A stretch of 64,000 bases of DNA from Caballeronia grimmiae (GTDB lineage Bacteria > Pseudomonadota > Gammaproteobacteria > Burkholderiales > Burkholderiaceae), in NCBI RefSeq assembly GCF_000698555.1, contig NZ_JFHE01000025.1, positions 1 to 64,000 of the forward strand, in the 5' to 3' direction. The notes under the pieces are model-generated. The model worked only from the letters and a program-made list of their open reading frames with translations, made no database searches and had not been told where the DNA came from. This document shows positions 34,544 through 43,538 of the stretch, piece after piece. Within the stretch, counting starts at the first letter, position 1, and every line of letters begins with the position of its first letter. Both the position numbers and the translations under genes were made by a program.

Positions 34544-34620
34544 GTTACTGCGCAGCGGAAACAGGAAGCTGTTCCGGCGAACGCCTCGCGATGGAGGCAT
34601 GCACCGGACGCGAGCCGGAA

Positions 34621-34899
34621 TTACTGGGCTGCGGAAGCCTGCAGACCCTTGATGGCTGCAGCCAGGCGGCTCTTGTGACGAGCGGCCTTGTTCTTGTGGA
34701 CGATCTTCTTGTCCGCGATGGTGTCCATCGTCTTGACCGACGACTTGAACACTTCGGCGGCCTTGGCCTGGTCGCCGGCATCGATTGCCTTGCGAACTGC
34801 CTTGATGGCCGTGCGGAACTTCGAGCGCAGCGCCGAGTTGTGCGAGTTGGCTTTGGCGGCCTGACGGGCGCGCTTGCGAGCTTGTGCGGTATTTGCCAT
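34621..34899 (-). CDS. rpsT: 30S ribosomal protein S20
   Basis: 92-residue basic helical protein of the small ribosomal subunit: MANTAQARKRARQAAKANSHN, FRTAIKAVRKAIDAG, ADKKIVHKNKAARHKSRLAAA. ATG at 34899, with aaggaaccgtc upstream. It stands alone on the minus strand; the strong terminator downstream and the 439-base gap to murJ frame it as a single-gene transcript. Confidence 0.98.
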   Translation of the reverse strand: MANTAQARKRARQAAKANSHNSALRSKFRTAIKAVRKAIDAGDQAKAAEVFKSSVKTMDTIADKKIVHKNKAARHKSRLAAAIKGLQASAAQ

Positions 34900-35090
34900 G
34901 ACGGTTCCTTGTCCTGTTTCTGCTGTTACTTGTCGGAGCGGCTTCACACGAAGCCGGCGGTGGCCGGAAGCGGTGAACGATGCGCGCTGCCTTGATCTGA
35001 AATCCGGGGAACGATTGCCCCGAAACGTTAAAGCGTTACTGCCATGATACCTGTACGGCTCGTGCGAAATCGCGTTCGAGACCGCGCTTT

Positions 35091-35129
35091 AGACCGGCCT
35101 GAGACCGGCTTGAGACCGGCTTGAGACCG
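35091..35129. repeat. 11-bp tandem repeat in the rpsT-murJ gap
   Basis: Three tandem copies of an 11-mer (agaccggcctg, agaccggcttg, agaccggcttg) and a partial fourth (agaccg) starting at 35124; a looser copy (gagaccgcgct) precedes them. The 11-base period is close to one helical turn. It lies upstream of rpsT (about 190 bases from its start), on the side of the promoter of that gene. Confidence 0.85.
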
Positions 35130-35323
35130 ATACGGTATACGCGTTCGGCACAAAAATGCCGAAACGGAGCTTCGAAACCCGCGATTATAGCAAGCGGATA
35201 CGAGATATGACAAGCGCGGGCTGTCTTCCAGCTAGCGTCTACGCCCGGCGACGGATTTGGTGCAATCCGTCAAACTCGCGGACTTGCACGCCAGCGTTGC
35301 GGGGGAGGGTCATGCATGGCCCG

Positions 35324-35329
35324 TATAAT
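35324..35329 (+). promoter_or_regulatory. Candidate -10 box of murJ (very short leader)
   Basis: Perfect TATAAT nine bases before ATG 35339, giving a leader of a few bases at most. The best -35 (TTGCGG at 35297) is 21 bases upstream, longer than the usual spacing. The remaining sequence from 34900 to 35338 holds the rpsT promoter side and the 11-bp repeats and no gene I can support. Confidence 0.4.
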
Positions 35330-35338
35330 AAGCGCCCC

Positions 35339-36889
35339 ATGAATCTATTCCGAGCCCTCCTGACGGTCAGCGGCTTCACGCTGCTGTCGCGCGTGACCGG
35401 CCTGATCCGCGAAACGCTGATCGCCCGTGCTTTCGGCGCCAGTCTCTACACCGACGCGTTCTACGTCGCTTTCCGTATTCCGAACCTGCTGCGGCGTCTG
35501 TCTGCGGAAGGCGCATTCGCGCAGGCGTTCGTGCCCATCCTGGCCGAGTTCAAGAACAGCAAGGGCCACGACCCAACCAAGGCGCTCGTCGACGCGATGT
35601 CGACCGTACTGACGTGGGGCCTCGTCGTGCTGTCGCTCGCCGGCATGGCGGGGGCGAGCTGGGTCGTGTTCGCGGTCGCGTCGGGGCTGAAACACGATGG
35701 CGGCGCGTATCCGCTCGCCGTCGAGATGACGCGCATCATGTTCCCGTACATCGTCTTCATCTCGATGACGACGCTTGCCTCCGGCGTGCTCAACACCTAC
35801 AAGCAGTTTTCACTGCCGGCGTTCGCGCCGGTGCTGCTCAACGTGGCGTTCATCGTCGCGGCCGTGTTCGTCGCGCCGCATCTGAAGATTCCGGTCTACG
35901 CGCTCGCCTATGCGGTGATCGCGGGCGGCGTGCTGCAATTGCTCGTGCAAGTGCCGGGGCTCAGGAAGATCGACATGACGCCGCACGTCGGCCTCAATTT
36001 CCGCCGCGCGCTGGCGCATCCGGGCGTGAAGCGCGTGCTCGCGAAGATGGTGCCCGCGACGTTCGCGGTATCGGTCGGTCAGCTGAGTCTCATCATCAAC
36101 ACGAATATCGCGTCGAATATCGGGCAGGGCGCGGTGTCGTGGATCAACTATGCCGACCGGCTGATGGAATTCCCGACTGCGCTGCTCGGCGCGGCGCTCG
36201 GCACCATCCTTTTGCCGAGTCTCTCGAAAGCGCACGTCGATGCCGACCCCGTCGAATATTCCGCACTGCTCGACTGGGGCTTGCGCATCACGTTCCTGCT
36301 CGCCGCGCCGAGCGCAGTCGCACTGTTTTTCTTCGCGCAGCCGCTCACGGCGACGCTGTTCCATTACGGCAAGTTCGACGGTCATTCGGTCGTGATGGTC
36401 GGGCGCGCGCTGTCGGCGTACGGCATCGGGCTGATCGGCCTGATCCTGATCAAAATCCTCGCGCCCGGGTTCTATGCGAAGCAGGACATCAAGACGCCGG
36501 TGAAAATCGCGATCGGCGTGCTGATCATGACGCAGGTGAGCAATTACGTCTTCGTGCCGATCTTCTCGCACGCGGGGCTCACGCTGTCGATCGGTCTCGG
36601 CGCGCTCGCCAATGCGTTTCTCTTGTTCGTCGGCCTGCGCCGCCGCGACATCTACCAGCCGTCGCCGGGCTGGCTACGCTTTTTCGTGCAGTTGACCGGC
36701 GCGTGCCTGCTGCTCGCGGGGGCGATGCATTGGGTGTCGCTCAACTTCGACTGGATCGGCATGCGCGCGACGCCCTTTGCACGAATCGTGCTGCTCGGAG
36801 CAAGCCTGGTTCTGTTCGCGGCGCTATATTTCGGTATTCTGACGGCGATGGGCTTCAAGTACGCCTACTTCAAGAGACGCACGCTTTGA
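35339..36889 (+). CDS. murJ: Lipid II flippase MurJ
   Basis: Inner-membrane MOP-superfamily flippase for the lipid-linked peptidoglycan precursor. 516 residues and about 14 helices; the start MNLFRALLTVSGFTLLSRVTG and RETLIARAFGASLYTDAFYVA are the classic MviN/MurJ N-terminus, RLSAEGAFAQAFVPILAEF carries the conserved acid and arginine. Upstream in-frame extensions are less likely because the homology starts at MNLFRA. It overlaps the sirB1-like gene by one base (TGATG). Confidence 0.96.
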   Translation: MNLFRALLTVSGFTLLSRVTGLIRETLIARAFGASLYTDAFYVAFRIPNLLRRLSAEGAFAQAFVPILAEFKNSKGHDPTKALVDAMSTVLTWGLVVLSLAGMAGASWVVFAVASGLKHDGGAYPLAVEMTRIMFPYIVFISMTTLASGVLNTYKQFSLPAFAPVLLNVAFIVAAVFVAPHLKIPVYALAYAVIAGGVLQLLVQVPGLRKIDMTPHVGLNFRRALAHPGVKRVLAKMVPATFAVSVGQLSLIINTNIASNIGQGAVSWINYADRLMEFPTALLGAALGTILLPSLSKAHVDADPVEYSALLDWGLRITFLLAAPSAVALFFFAQPLTATLFHYGKFDGHSVVMVGRALSAYGIGLIGLILIKILAPGFYAKQDIKTPVKIAIGVLIMTQVSNYVFVPIFSHAGLTLSIGLGALANAFLLFVGLRRRDIYQPSPGWLRFFVQLTGACLLLAGAMHWVSLNFDWIGMRATPFARIVLLGASLVLFAALYFGILTAMGFKYAYFKRRTL

Positions 36890-37734
36890 TGACGACGACG
36901 CGCATCCTCGACTATTTCTGCTCGCTGATGGCAGACGATGAAACCCTGCCGCTCACGGAGGCCGCTTTGTCGCTGGCGCAGGATGCGTATCCGGACCTCG
37001 ACATGCAGGCGGTGCTCGCGGAGATGGACGAGCTTGTTCTGCGCGCCCGCCGCCGCATGCCCGAGGACGCCGATGTTCGTCAAAGAGTCGATGCCTTCAA
37101 CCGTTATTTCTTCCGCGAGCTGGGCTTCTCCAGCAATCTCAACGATTACTACGATCCGGACAACAGCCACCTGAACGCGGTGCTGCGCCGTCGCCGGGGC
37201 ATTCCCATTTCACTCGCGGTGATCTATCTCGAAATGGCCGAGCAACTCGGCCTGCCGGTGCGCGGCGTGTCGTTTCCGGGCCATTTTCTGTTGCGCGTCA
37301 CCACGCCGGAAGGCGACCTGATGCTCGATCCGACGACCGGGCAGACGCTTTCCGAATCGCAGATGGTCGAGATGCTAGAGCCGTACGTGCAGCGCGCGGG
37401 CGAATCCATCGGCAGCGCGTTGCGCGTGCTGCTGCAGCCTGCGACTCGCCGCGAGATCGTCGCGCGGATGCTTCGCAATCTCAAAAGCATCTACTTGCAG
37501 ACGGAGCGTTGGCAACGGCTTCTCGCCGTGCAGCAGCGGCTCGTGATCGTGCTGCCGGGAAGCATCGAGGAAGTGCGCGACCGTGGTTTCGCTTACGCGC
37601 GCCTCGACTACCTGCGGCCGGCGCTGGAAGACCTCGAGCGCTATCTCGAAGAACGCCCGGATGCGCAGGACGCAACCGTCGTCGAATCGGAGTTGCACGA
37701 GCTTCGCCAGCGCGCGCAGCACGACGACGACTGA
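36889..37734 (+). CDS. SirB1-family transglutaminase-like/TPR protein
   Basis: 281 residues. The central part, RRRRGIPISLAVIYLEMAEQ and GLPVRGVSFPGHFLLRV, is the transglutaminase-like core (Transglut_core2) and the last 80 residues form TPR-like helices (RLLAVQQRLVIVLPGSIEEV, YLRPALEDLERYLEE). The catalytic Cys of true transglutaminases is not evident, so a protein-binding role is more likely. It starts at ATG 36889, one base inside the murJ stop, so the two are translationally coupled. Confidence 0.85.
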   Translation: MTTTRILDYFCSLMADDETLPLTEAALSLAQDAYPDLDMQAVLAEMDELVLRARRRMPEDADVRQRVDAFNRYFFRELGFSSNLNDYYDPDNSHLNAVLRRRRGIPISLAVIYLEMAEQLGLPVRGVSFPGHFLLRVTTPEGDLMLDPTTGQTLSESQMVEMLEPYVQRAGESIGSALRVLLQPATRREIVARMLRNLKSIYLQTERWQRLLAVQQRLVIVLPGSIEEVRDRGFAYARLDYLRPALEDLERYLEERPDAQDATVVESELHELRQRAQHDDD

Positions 37735-37756
37735 AGCCGCGTCACATCACATCGCG

Positions 37757-38515
37757 TTACTTCGGCTGCATCCGGATTGCCCCGTCCAGGCGGATGACTT
37801 CGCCGTTGAGCATCGGGTTATCGAAAATCTGCTTCACGAGCATCGCGTATTCGTCCGGCTTGCCGAGGCGCGGCGGGAACGGGACCATCGCGCCGAGCGC
37901 ATCCTGCCGGTCCTGCGGCATGCCGAGCAGCATCGGCGTCTCGAAGATGCCCGGCGCAATGGTCATCACGCGGATGCCATCCCGCGACAGGTCACGCGCG
38001 ACCGGCAGCGTCATGCCGACGACACCGCTCTTCGATGCCGCATAGGCCGCCTGACCGATCTGTCCGTCGTACGCCGCCACCGACGCCGTGTTCACGATCA
38101 CGCCGCGCTCGCCCGCGCCGTTCGGCTCGTTCTTCGACATGACGCTGGCCGCTAGCCGGATCATGTTGAAGGTGCCGATGAGATTCACCGCAACGACCTT
38201 GCTGAAAAGATCCAGCGGATGCGGCCCGTCGCGTCCGACCGTCTTCGATGCCGGCGCGATGCCCGCGCAGTTCACGAGTCCGCGCAGCGTGCCGAGCTTC
38301 GTCGCGGCATCGACGGCTTTCTGCGCGTCGTTCTCCTGGCTCACGTCGCACTTCACGAATTCGCCGGACAGTTCGCGGGCGAGGGCGACGCCCGCGTCCT
38401 CGTTCATGTCGGCGAGCACGACCTTGCCGCCGTTCGCGACAACGAGCCGCGCGGTGGCCGCGCCAAGACCCGACGCGCCGCCGGTGATCAGAACGACGTT
38501 GTCCTTCATCTCCAT
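37757..38515 (-). CDS. SDR-family 3-hydroxyacyl-CoA dehydrogenase (HSD10-like)
   Basis: 252-residue classical short-chain dehydrogenase: NAD motif LITGGASGLGAATARLVVAN, NCAGIA (NAG variant), the catalytic Ser in VNTASVAAYDG, and Tyr/Lys in AYAASKSGVVGMTLP. The sequence around FSKVVAVNLIGTFNMIR and IRVMTIAPGIFETPML resembles 3-hydroxyacyl-CoA dehydrogenase type 2 (HSD17B10). Probably oxidises a branched or short 3-hydroxyacyl-CoA. It follows adk on the same strand, with a terminator in between. Confidence 0.88.
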   Translation of the reverse strand: MEMKDNVVLITGGASGLGAATARLVVANGGKVVLADMNEDAGVALARELSGEFVKCDVSQENDAQKAVDAATKLGTLRGLVNCAGIAPASKTVGRDGPHPLDLFSKVVAVNLIGTFNMIRLAASVMSKNEPNGAGERGVIVNTASVAAYDGQIGQAAYAASKSGVVGMTLPVARDLSRDGIRVMTIAPGIFETPMLLGMPQDRQDALGAMVPFPPRLGKPDEYAMLVKQIFDNPMLNGEVIRLDGAIRMQPK

Positions 38516-38582
38516 CTTTTTTCTCCGTCTTTGATCGAATTTGTGAGGCTTCGCATCGAGTGTAGCGAATCCGGGCGTAAAA

Positions 38583-38609
38583 AAACCCGCTCGTTTGGAG
38601 CGGGTTTCT
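38583..38609 (-). terminator. Terminator downstream of adk
   Basis: Stem aacccgctc / gagcgggtt around a short loop; on the minus strand it ends in a run of about eight T. It lies 19 bases after the adk stop. Confidence 0.88.
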
Positions 38610-38627
38610 TGCCCTGCGTGCGACGCT

Positions 38628-39290
38628 TTACTTCAGCGCTTCGAACACGCGCGCGCGGATTTCATCGACGGAACCGAGGCCCGAAATGCGGCGATATTCC
38701 GGCGCCTTCAGCCCGTTCGACGGACCGCTTTTCGCCCAGTCGTTGTAATAGGCGATCAGCGGCTTCGTCTGCGCTTCGTACACGTCGAGACGCTTCTTCA
38801 CCGTCTCTTCCTTGTCATCCTCGCGCTGAATCAGCGGCTCGCCGGTGATGTCGTCCACCATGTCGTTCTTCGGCGGATTGAACTTGACGTGATACGTGCG
38901 GCCCGATGCCGAATGCACGCGGCGCCCGCTCATGCGAGTGATGATCTCGTCGAACGGGACGTCGATTTCAAGCACGTAGTCGATGACGACGCCCGCCCTT
39001 TTCATCGCTTCCGCCTGCGGAATGGTGCGCGGAAAGCCGTCGAACAGATAGCCGTTGGTGCAGTCGCTTTCGAGCAGACGCTCTTTCACGAGATTGATGA
39101 TGAGTTCGTCCGGCACCAGTTCGCCCGCGTCCATGAAGCGCTTGGCCTCGATGCCCAGCGGCGAGCCGGCCTTGACGGCCGCACGCAGCATGTCGCCGGT
39201 CGAGATCTGCGGGATGCCGAACTTTTCCTTGATGAAGTTTGCCTGGGTGCCCTTGCCCGCGCCGGGCGCGCCCAACAGGATCAAACGCAT
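38628..39290 (-). CDS. adk: Adenylate kinase
   Basis: Converts ATP and AMP to two ADP. 220 residues with the P-loop LLGAPGAGKGTQANFI, the AMP-binding ISTGDMLRAAV, the Arg region DGFPRTIPQAEAM, and a long lid (GRRVHSASGRTYHVKF) that lacks the zinc cysteines, as usual for Gram-negatives. ATG 39290 (MRLILLGAPG). It belongs to the minus-strand lpxK-Trm112-kdsB-adk group, though 285 bases separate it from kdsB. Confidence 0.97.
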   Translation of the reverse strand: MRLILLGAPGAGKGTQANFIKEKFGIPQISTGDMLRAAVKAGSPLGIEAKRFMDAGELVPDELIINLVKERLLESDCTNGYLFDGFPRTIPQAEAMKRAGVVIDYVLEIDVPFDEIITRMSGRRVHSASGRTYHVKFNPPKNDMVDDITGEPLIQREDDKEETVKKRLDVYEAQTKPLIAYYNDWAKSGPSNGLKAPEYRRISGLGSVDEIRARVFEALK

Positions 39291-39575
39291 GGTGATATCT
39301 CCGAATCGTCTAGAAACCGCTCGGCGCGAGGGGATGACATCCGGTAGCGACGCTCGTGCGGCGTCGACGACAGGGCGGCGCGGCCGATTCGACAGGCGGC
39401 GCGGCACCCGCGGACAGCGGCGCAACGTTGAGCGTGGCGCTGACCGGGAGGCTCGCGCAATCGCTTGATTATGCCACGGCTCATTACGATCGCGGCCCTA
39501 ATAGCGAGTATGGAAACAGCTATGACGCCCGTCGCGCGGGCGTTTGGCGGGGTTTACACCGGTTGCGCGATGCTT

Positions 39576-40367
39576 TCAGTTCGCCCCGGCAAAGAGCGCC
39601 TGAACGCGCGCGAGATCGGCGGGTGTATCGACGCCGGGCGGCGGTGCGTCATGCGTGACGCGGACCGCGATGCGTTCGCCGTGCCACAGCGCGCGCAATT
39701 GTTCGAGCGCTTCGGCTGCTTCGATGGGCGCTTGCGCGAGATTGGGGAAGCCGCGCAGAAACTTCGCGCGATACGCGTATAGGCCAATATGCCGCAGCAC
39801 GTTTTCGGAAACGGCCGGTAGCGCGGAGAGTGCGGCGACGTCGGGCCACTGCAATTGCCACGCGTCGCGGGACCATGGAATCGGTGCGCGCGAGAAGTAG
39901 AGCGCGACGCTGTTCGCATCGAGCACGACCTTGACGACGTTCGGATTGAACACGTCGGCGGGATCGTGGATACGATGCGCCGCCGTGGCGATCGCGCATT
40001 CGCGGTGCGCCGCCAGATGCGCGGCGACATCGCGCACGAGTTGCGGGTCGATGAGCGGTTCATCGCCCTGCACGTTGACGACGATCGCGTCGTCGTCCCA
40101 GTTCAGGCGCGTCGCGACTTCGGCGAGGCGGTCGGTGCCGGTCGGATGATCGGAGCGCGTCAGCATCACTTCGATACCGTGATCGCGCGCCGCTTCGACG
40201 ACGCGGTCGGAATCGGTCGCGACGAGCACCTGGCTCGCGCCCGCTGCGCGCGCCCGCTCGGCGACGCGCACGACCATCGGCTTGCCGCCGAGATCGGCGA
40301 GCGGCTTGTTCGGCAGCCGCGTCGATGCGAGGCGCGCGGGAATGACAGCGATGAACGGCACGGACAT
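39576..40367 (-). CDS. kdsB: 3-deoxy-manno-octulosonate cytidylyltransferase
   Basis: Activates KDO as CMP-KDO for lipopolysaccharide. 263 residues with the nucleotidyltransferase start FIAVIPARLASTRLPNKPLA, VATDSDRVVEAARDHG, RSDHPTGTDRLAEVA and NVQGDEPLIDP. It lies 20 bases downstream of the Trm112 gene in the lipid A-linked operon. A hairpin without a T-run sits downstream at about 39525-39543. Confidence 0.97.
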   Translation of the reverse strand: MSVPFIAVIPARLASTRLPNKPLADLGGKPMVVRVAERARAAGASQVLVATDSDRVVEAARDHGIEVMLTRSDHPTGTDRLAEVATRLNWDDDAIVVNVQGDEPLIDPQLVRDVAAHLAAHRECAIATAAHRIHDPADVFNPNVVKVVLDANSVALYFSRAPIPWSRDAWQLQWPDVAALSALPAVSENVLRHIGLYAYRAKFLRGFPNLAQAPIEAAEALEQLRALWHGERIAVRVTHDAPPPGVDTPADLARVQALFAGAN

Positions 40368-40386
40368 GGCGATGACCCGGTTCCGC

Positions 40387-40593
40387 TTACGCGTCGCCGA
40401 CCGGCTTCAGCGGCTCGACTGGCGTGCCTTCGACCGTCTGACGCGCTTCGTCGACGAGCATCACGGGAATGCCGTCGCGGATCGGATAGGCGAGCTTGTC
40501 CGCGTTGCAGACGAGTTCCTGCGCCGCGCGGTCGTAATTGAGCGGACCCTTGCAGATCGGGCAGACGAGGATTTCAAGCAGACGTGCGTCCAC
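40387..40593 (-). CDS. Trm112-family small protein
   Basis: 68 residues beginning at GTG 40593 with ttgtggagaaactcc upstream: VDARLLEILVCPICKGPLNYD. It is the short zinc-finger-like Trm112 family (also called YcaR), with Cys-x-x-Cys in VCPICKG and a further Cys in QELVCNADK. Its start overlaps the 3' end of lpxK, and kdsB follows 20 bases later. The role beside lipid A genes is not understood. Confidence 0.88.
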   Translation of the reverse strand: MDARLLEILVCPICKGPLNYDRAAQELVCNADKLAYPIRDGIPVMLVDEARQTVEGTPVEPLKPVGDA

Positions 40594-41590
40594 GGAGTTT
40601 CTCCACAACGAGAGCGATGAGGCGAGGCCTGAGCACGGCCTGCACGGGAACGACCCAGATGCGCGCATCGCGCCAGGCCCCGAATTTTACTGCATCCTTC
40701 TCGGTGATCAGGATGGCGTCGGCCTCCACGGCGGCGAACGGATTCTCGCGATACGAGTAGTGATCCGGAAAGGCGCGCGTCGCCGGCGTGATGCCCGCCG
40801 CGCGCAGCGTCGCGAAGAATCGCTCGGGCGAGCCGATGCCGGCCGCCGCGACCACCTTCTCGCCCGCGAACGCGGCGAGCGGCCGGCGCATGGCGGGATC
40901 GTCGAGCAGCCAGGCGTCGCCCGATTCGAGTTCGAGCGCGAAGGTATTCGGCCACGGCGGCAGCGTGCGGTCATAGGGGCTGTTGATGAGCGTGGCGTCG
41001 CGATGGCGCGACATCGGCTCGCGCAACGGCCCGGCGGGCAGCAGGAAGCCGTTGCCGCCGAGCCGGTCGTCGAACACGACGAGCTCGAACGCGCGGGCGA
41101 GGCGATAGTGCTGCAGGCCGTCGTCGCTGACGAGGACATCGACGTTCGGATGCGCCTGCAACAGCGCACGCGCCGCCGCGACGCGGTCCGGGCAGACGAA
41201 CACCGGCGCGTGCGTGCGCCGTGCGATCAGAAGCGGTTCGTCGCCGACCTGCGCGGCCGCGCTCGACGGCGTGACGCTCGTCGCCTCCTTGATCTTCGCG
41301 CCGTATCCGCGCGAGACGACGCCGGGCTGGAAGCCCGCCGCCCGCAGCGCCTCGACGAGCGCGATCACGGTCGGCGTCTTGCCGGTCCCGCCGACGGTCA
41401 CGTTGCCGACGACGACCACCGGCACGCCCACATCGACGCGCTTCATCCAGCCGAGTTCGTAGAACGCGCGGCGCGTCGCGGCGATTGCGCCGAAGATGCA
41501 GGCAAAGGGCGTCAGCGCCCACGCGACGGGACCGCGCCGGCGCCACTCGCGGGCGAGAAAATTTTCGATCGGCGGCTTGAAGTCAGACAT
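40574..41590 (-). CDS. lpxK: Tetraacyldisaccharide 4'-kinase
   Basis: Phosphorylates the lipid A precursor at the 4' position at the inner membrane. 338 residues: N-terminal membrane anchor (WALTPFACIFGAIAATRRAFY), the P-loop VVGNVTVGGTGKTPTVIALVE, and VLVSDDGLQHYRLARAFELV and ITEKDAVKFGAWRD further on. ATG 41590 (MSDFKPPIENFL). Its 3' end overlaps the Trm112 gene. In related genomes I recall exbB/exbD genes upstream; here the next upstream gene is the divergent xseA. Confidence 0.95.
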   Translation of the reverse strand: MSDFKPPIENFLAREWRRRGPVAWALTPFACIFGAIAATRRAFYELGWMKRVDVGVPVVVVGNVTVGGTGKTPTVIALVEALRAAGFQPGVVSRGYGAKIKEATSVTPSSAAAQVGDEPLLIARRTHAPVFVCPDRVAAARALLQAHPNVDVLVSDDGLQHYRLARAFELVVFDDRLGGNGFLLPAGPLREPMSRHRDATLINSPYDRTLPPWPNTFALELESGDAWLLDDPAMRRPLAAFAGEKVVAAAGIGSPERFFATLRAAGITPATRAFPDHYSYRENPFAAVEADAILITEKDAVKFGAWRDARIWVVPVQAVLRPRLIALVVEKLRGRTSA

Positions 41591-42047
41591 GAACCGCCCT
41601 TGCATGAGCATGCGGCAAAGACTTCGGATACGGCAGGGCGCGCAACGGCAACTCCTTCGATGTCGGTCTCTCGTTGAACGGTTCGACCGGCGCTGCCCGC
41701 CCAAAGGTCCAGCCAGGGGGCGGCGCGCCGGTGCACGAACCCGGCACTCTAGCGCGCGAGCGGTCTGCGCGCCAGTCGCCGCGCGACGCAAGCAGTCTGT
41801 GGATAACTCTGTGAAGAACTTGCGCCGGAAAAGGCGCTAAACGGCTTCAAGCAAGAGTTGCTTCGGCGCACAGCATGGTCAGCGATATTTAACGCATCAA
41901 AATCAATGGGTTGCAACGAACTCATCAGCTTCCAAGGGCGGCGTCGATTGCGCTTCGGTAAGTCTTTCTGTGTGGACACTTGTTACACTGGCACGCATCC
42001 GGCCGCACGAAGACACTGCCTCGGCCCGCTTTCATCGACTCTCAGCC
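41591..42047. other. 457-base gap between lpxK and xseA
   Basis: Divergent intergenic region. It contains the perfect DnaA box listed separately and an AT-richer part around 41880-41930 (gatatttaacgcatcaaaat). No coding frame is convincing. Promoters of lpxK and xseA must lie here. Confidence 0.4.
41798..41806 (-). promoter_or_regulatory. DnaA-box match
   Basis: TGTGGATAA on the plus strand, i.e. TTATCCACA on the minus strand, a perfect consensus match. It is directly followed by a related ctctgtgaag. A single box is not an origin; it could be a DnaA-titration or regulatory site. Confidence 0.5.
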
Positions 42048-43424
42048 ATGACTCCCGACTCCTTGCCGACGCCAGGCGGCGACGCCGTCATTCCCGTTTC
42101 CGTCCTCAATCGCGCGATCGGCACGATGCTCGAACGGTCGTTTCCGCTCGTGTGGGTATCGGGCGAAGTATCGAATTTCACGCGCGCGGCGAGCGGCCAC
42201 TGGTATTTCTCGATTAAGGACGCCAATGCGCAGATGCGCTGTGTGATGTTCCGCAGCCGCGCGCAGTACGCCGAATTCACGCCGCGCGAAGGCGACAAGA
42301 TCGAAGTCCGCGCCCTCGTGACGATGTACGAGCCGCGCGGCGAGTTGCAACTGGGCGTCGAAGCGGTGCGCCGCACGGGCCAGGGCCGTCTGTACGAAGC
42401 GTTCCTGCGGCTCAAGGCCCAGTTGGAGAGCGAAGGACTCTTCGCCGCCGAGCGCAAGCGCAGTTTGCCGACGCATCCGCGCGGCATCGGCATCGTTACG
42501 TCGCTGCAGGCGGCGGCTTTGCGCGATGTGCTCACCACGCTCGCACGCCGCGCGCCGCATGTGCCGGTGATCGTCTATCCGGCGCCGGTGCAGGGCGCGG
42601 GCGCCGGCGCGAAGCTCGCCGCGATGGTCGAAGCCGCGAACGCGCGGCGCGAAGCGGATGCGCTCGACGTGCTGATCGTGTGCCGTGGCGGCGGGTCCAT
42701 CGAAGACCTGTGGGCGTTCAACGAGGAAGTGCTCGCCCGGGCGATCGCCGCGAGCGAGCTCCCGGTGGTGAGCGGCGTCGGCCACGAGACGGACTTCACG
42801 ATCGCCGATTTCGCCGCCGATGTCCGCGCGCCCACGCCGACCGGCGCGGCCGAACTCGTCAGTCCGCAGCGCGTGCTGTTGTTGCGCGAGCTGGATCATC
42901 GGCACGCGGCGCTGGCACGCGGCTTTGGCCGGTCGATGGAGCGCCGCGCGCAGCAACTCGACTGGCTCGCGCGCCGGCTCGTGAGTCCGGCGGAGCGGCT
43001 TGCACGGCAGCGCGTGCATCTGCGGCAACTGGCGAGCAGGCTGGCGGCGGCGGGCGGGCGGCCGGTGCGCGATGCGCGTGCGCGGTTCGCGCTCCTGCAG
43101 TATCGATGGGCGCGCAGACGTCCTGATGTCGCCGCGCAAAGCGAGCACGTGCTGCGGCTGGCGGGGCGTCTCAGGAACGCGAGCGAGCGTCGCCGTGAGC
43201 GCGAGAAGGCGTGTTTGTCGGAGCTGTCGGCGCGCTTGCAGGTGCTCAGTCCGCAGCGCACGCTCGAACGCGGCTATGCGGCATTGATCGACGCGCAAAC
43301 GGGCCGTGCGCTGCGTGCGCCGAATGCGCTGAAGCCGAAGCGGCCACTTACGGTGCATCTCGCGGAAGGATCGGCGGATGTGTTGCTGGCCGATGTCCAG
43401 CCGCGCCTGCCGGACGAATTCTGA
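42048..43424 (+). CDS. xseA: Exodeoxyribonuclease VII large subunit
   Basis: Large subunit of exonuclease VII, which cuts single-stranded DNA together with XseB. 458 residues: N-terminal OB-fold (WVSGEVSNFTRAASGHWYFS), nuclease domain (GIGIVTSLQAAALRDVLTTL, VCRGGGSIEDLWAFNEEVLA, GVGHETDFTIADFAADVRAP), then a coiled-coil segment rich in Arg. ATG 42048 gives MTPDSLPTPGG; a longer in-frame extension from 41970 is not supported. The sodB promoter region follows. Confidence 0.95.
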   Translation: MTPDSLPTPGGDAVIPVSVLNRAIGTMLERSFPLVWVSGEVSNFTRAASGHWYFSIKDANAQMRCVMFRSRAQYAEFTPREGDKIEVRALVTMYEPRGELQLGVEAVRRTGQGRLYEAFLRLKAQLESEGLFAAERKRSLPTHPRGIGIVTSLQAAALRDVLTTLARRAPHVPVIVYPAPVQGAGAGAKLAAMVEAANARREADALDVLIVCRGGGSIEDLWAFNEEVLARAIAASELPVVSGVGHETDFTIADFAADVRAPTPTGAAELVSPQRVLLLRELDHRHAALARGFGRSMERRAQQLDWLARRLVSPAERLARQRVHLRQLASRLAAAGGRPVRDARARFALLQYRWARRRPDVAAQSEHVLRLAGRLRNASERRREREKACLSELSARLQVLSPQRTLERGYAALIDAQTGRALRAPNALKPKRPLTVHLAEGSADVLLADVQPRLPDEF

Positions 43425-43538
43425 AGCGGACGCGGCGCATTTTTGACGTGTCGAGCGATGCGCCGGCACGTCGCCGCGAGCACTTTTTACGCCGCTTTTA
43501 GCGGTATGAAAGCGATCTTCCTCATAAAGGCTGGCGGT

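Noticed and set aside
35614..36888. Long open frame in another frame of murJ
   Set aside because: It is just the extension of the sirB1-like frame back through murJ; the sirB1 homology starts at 36889.
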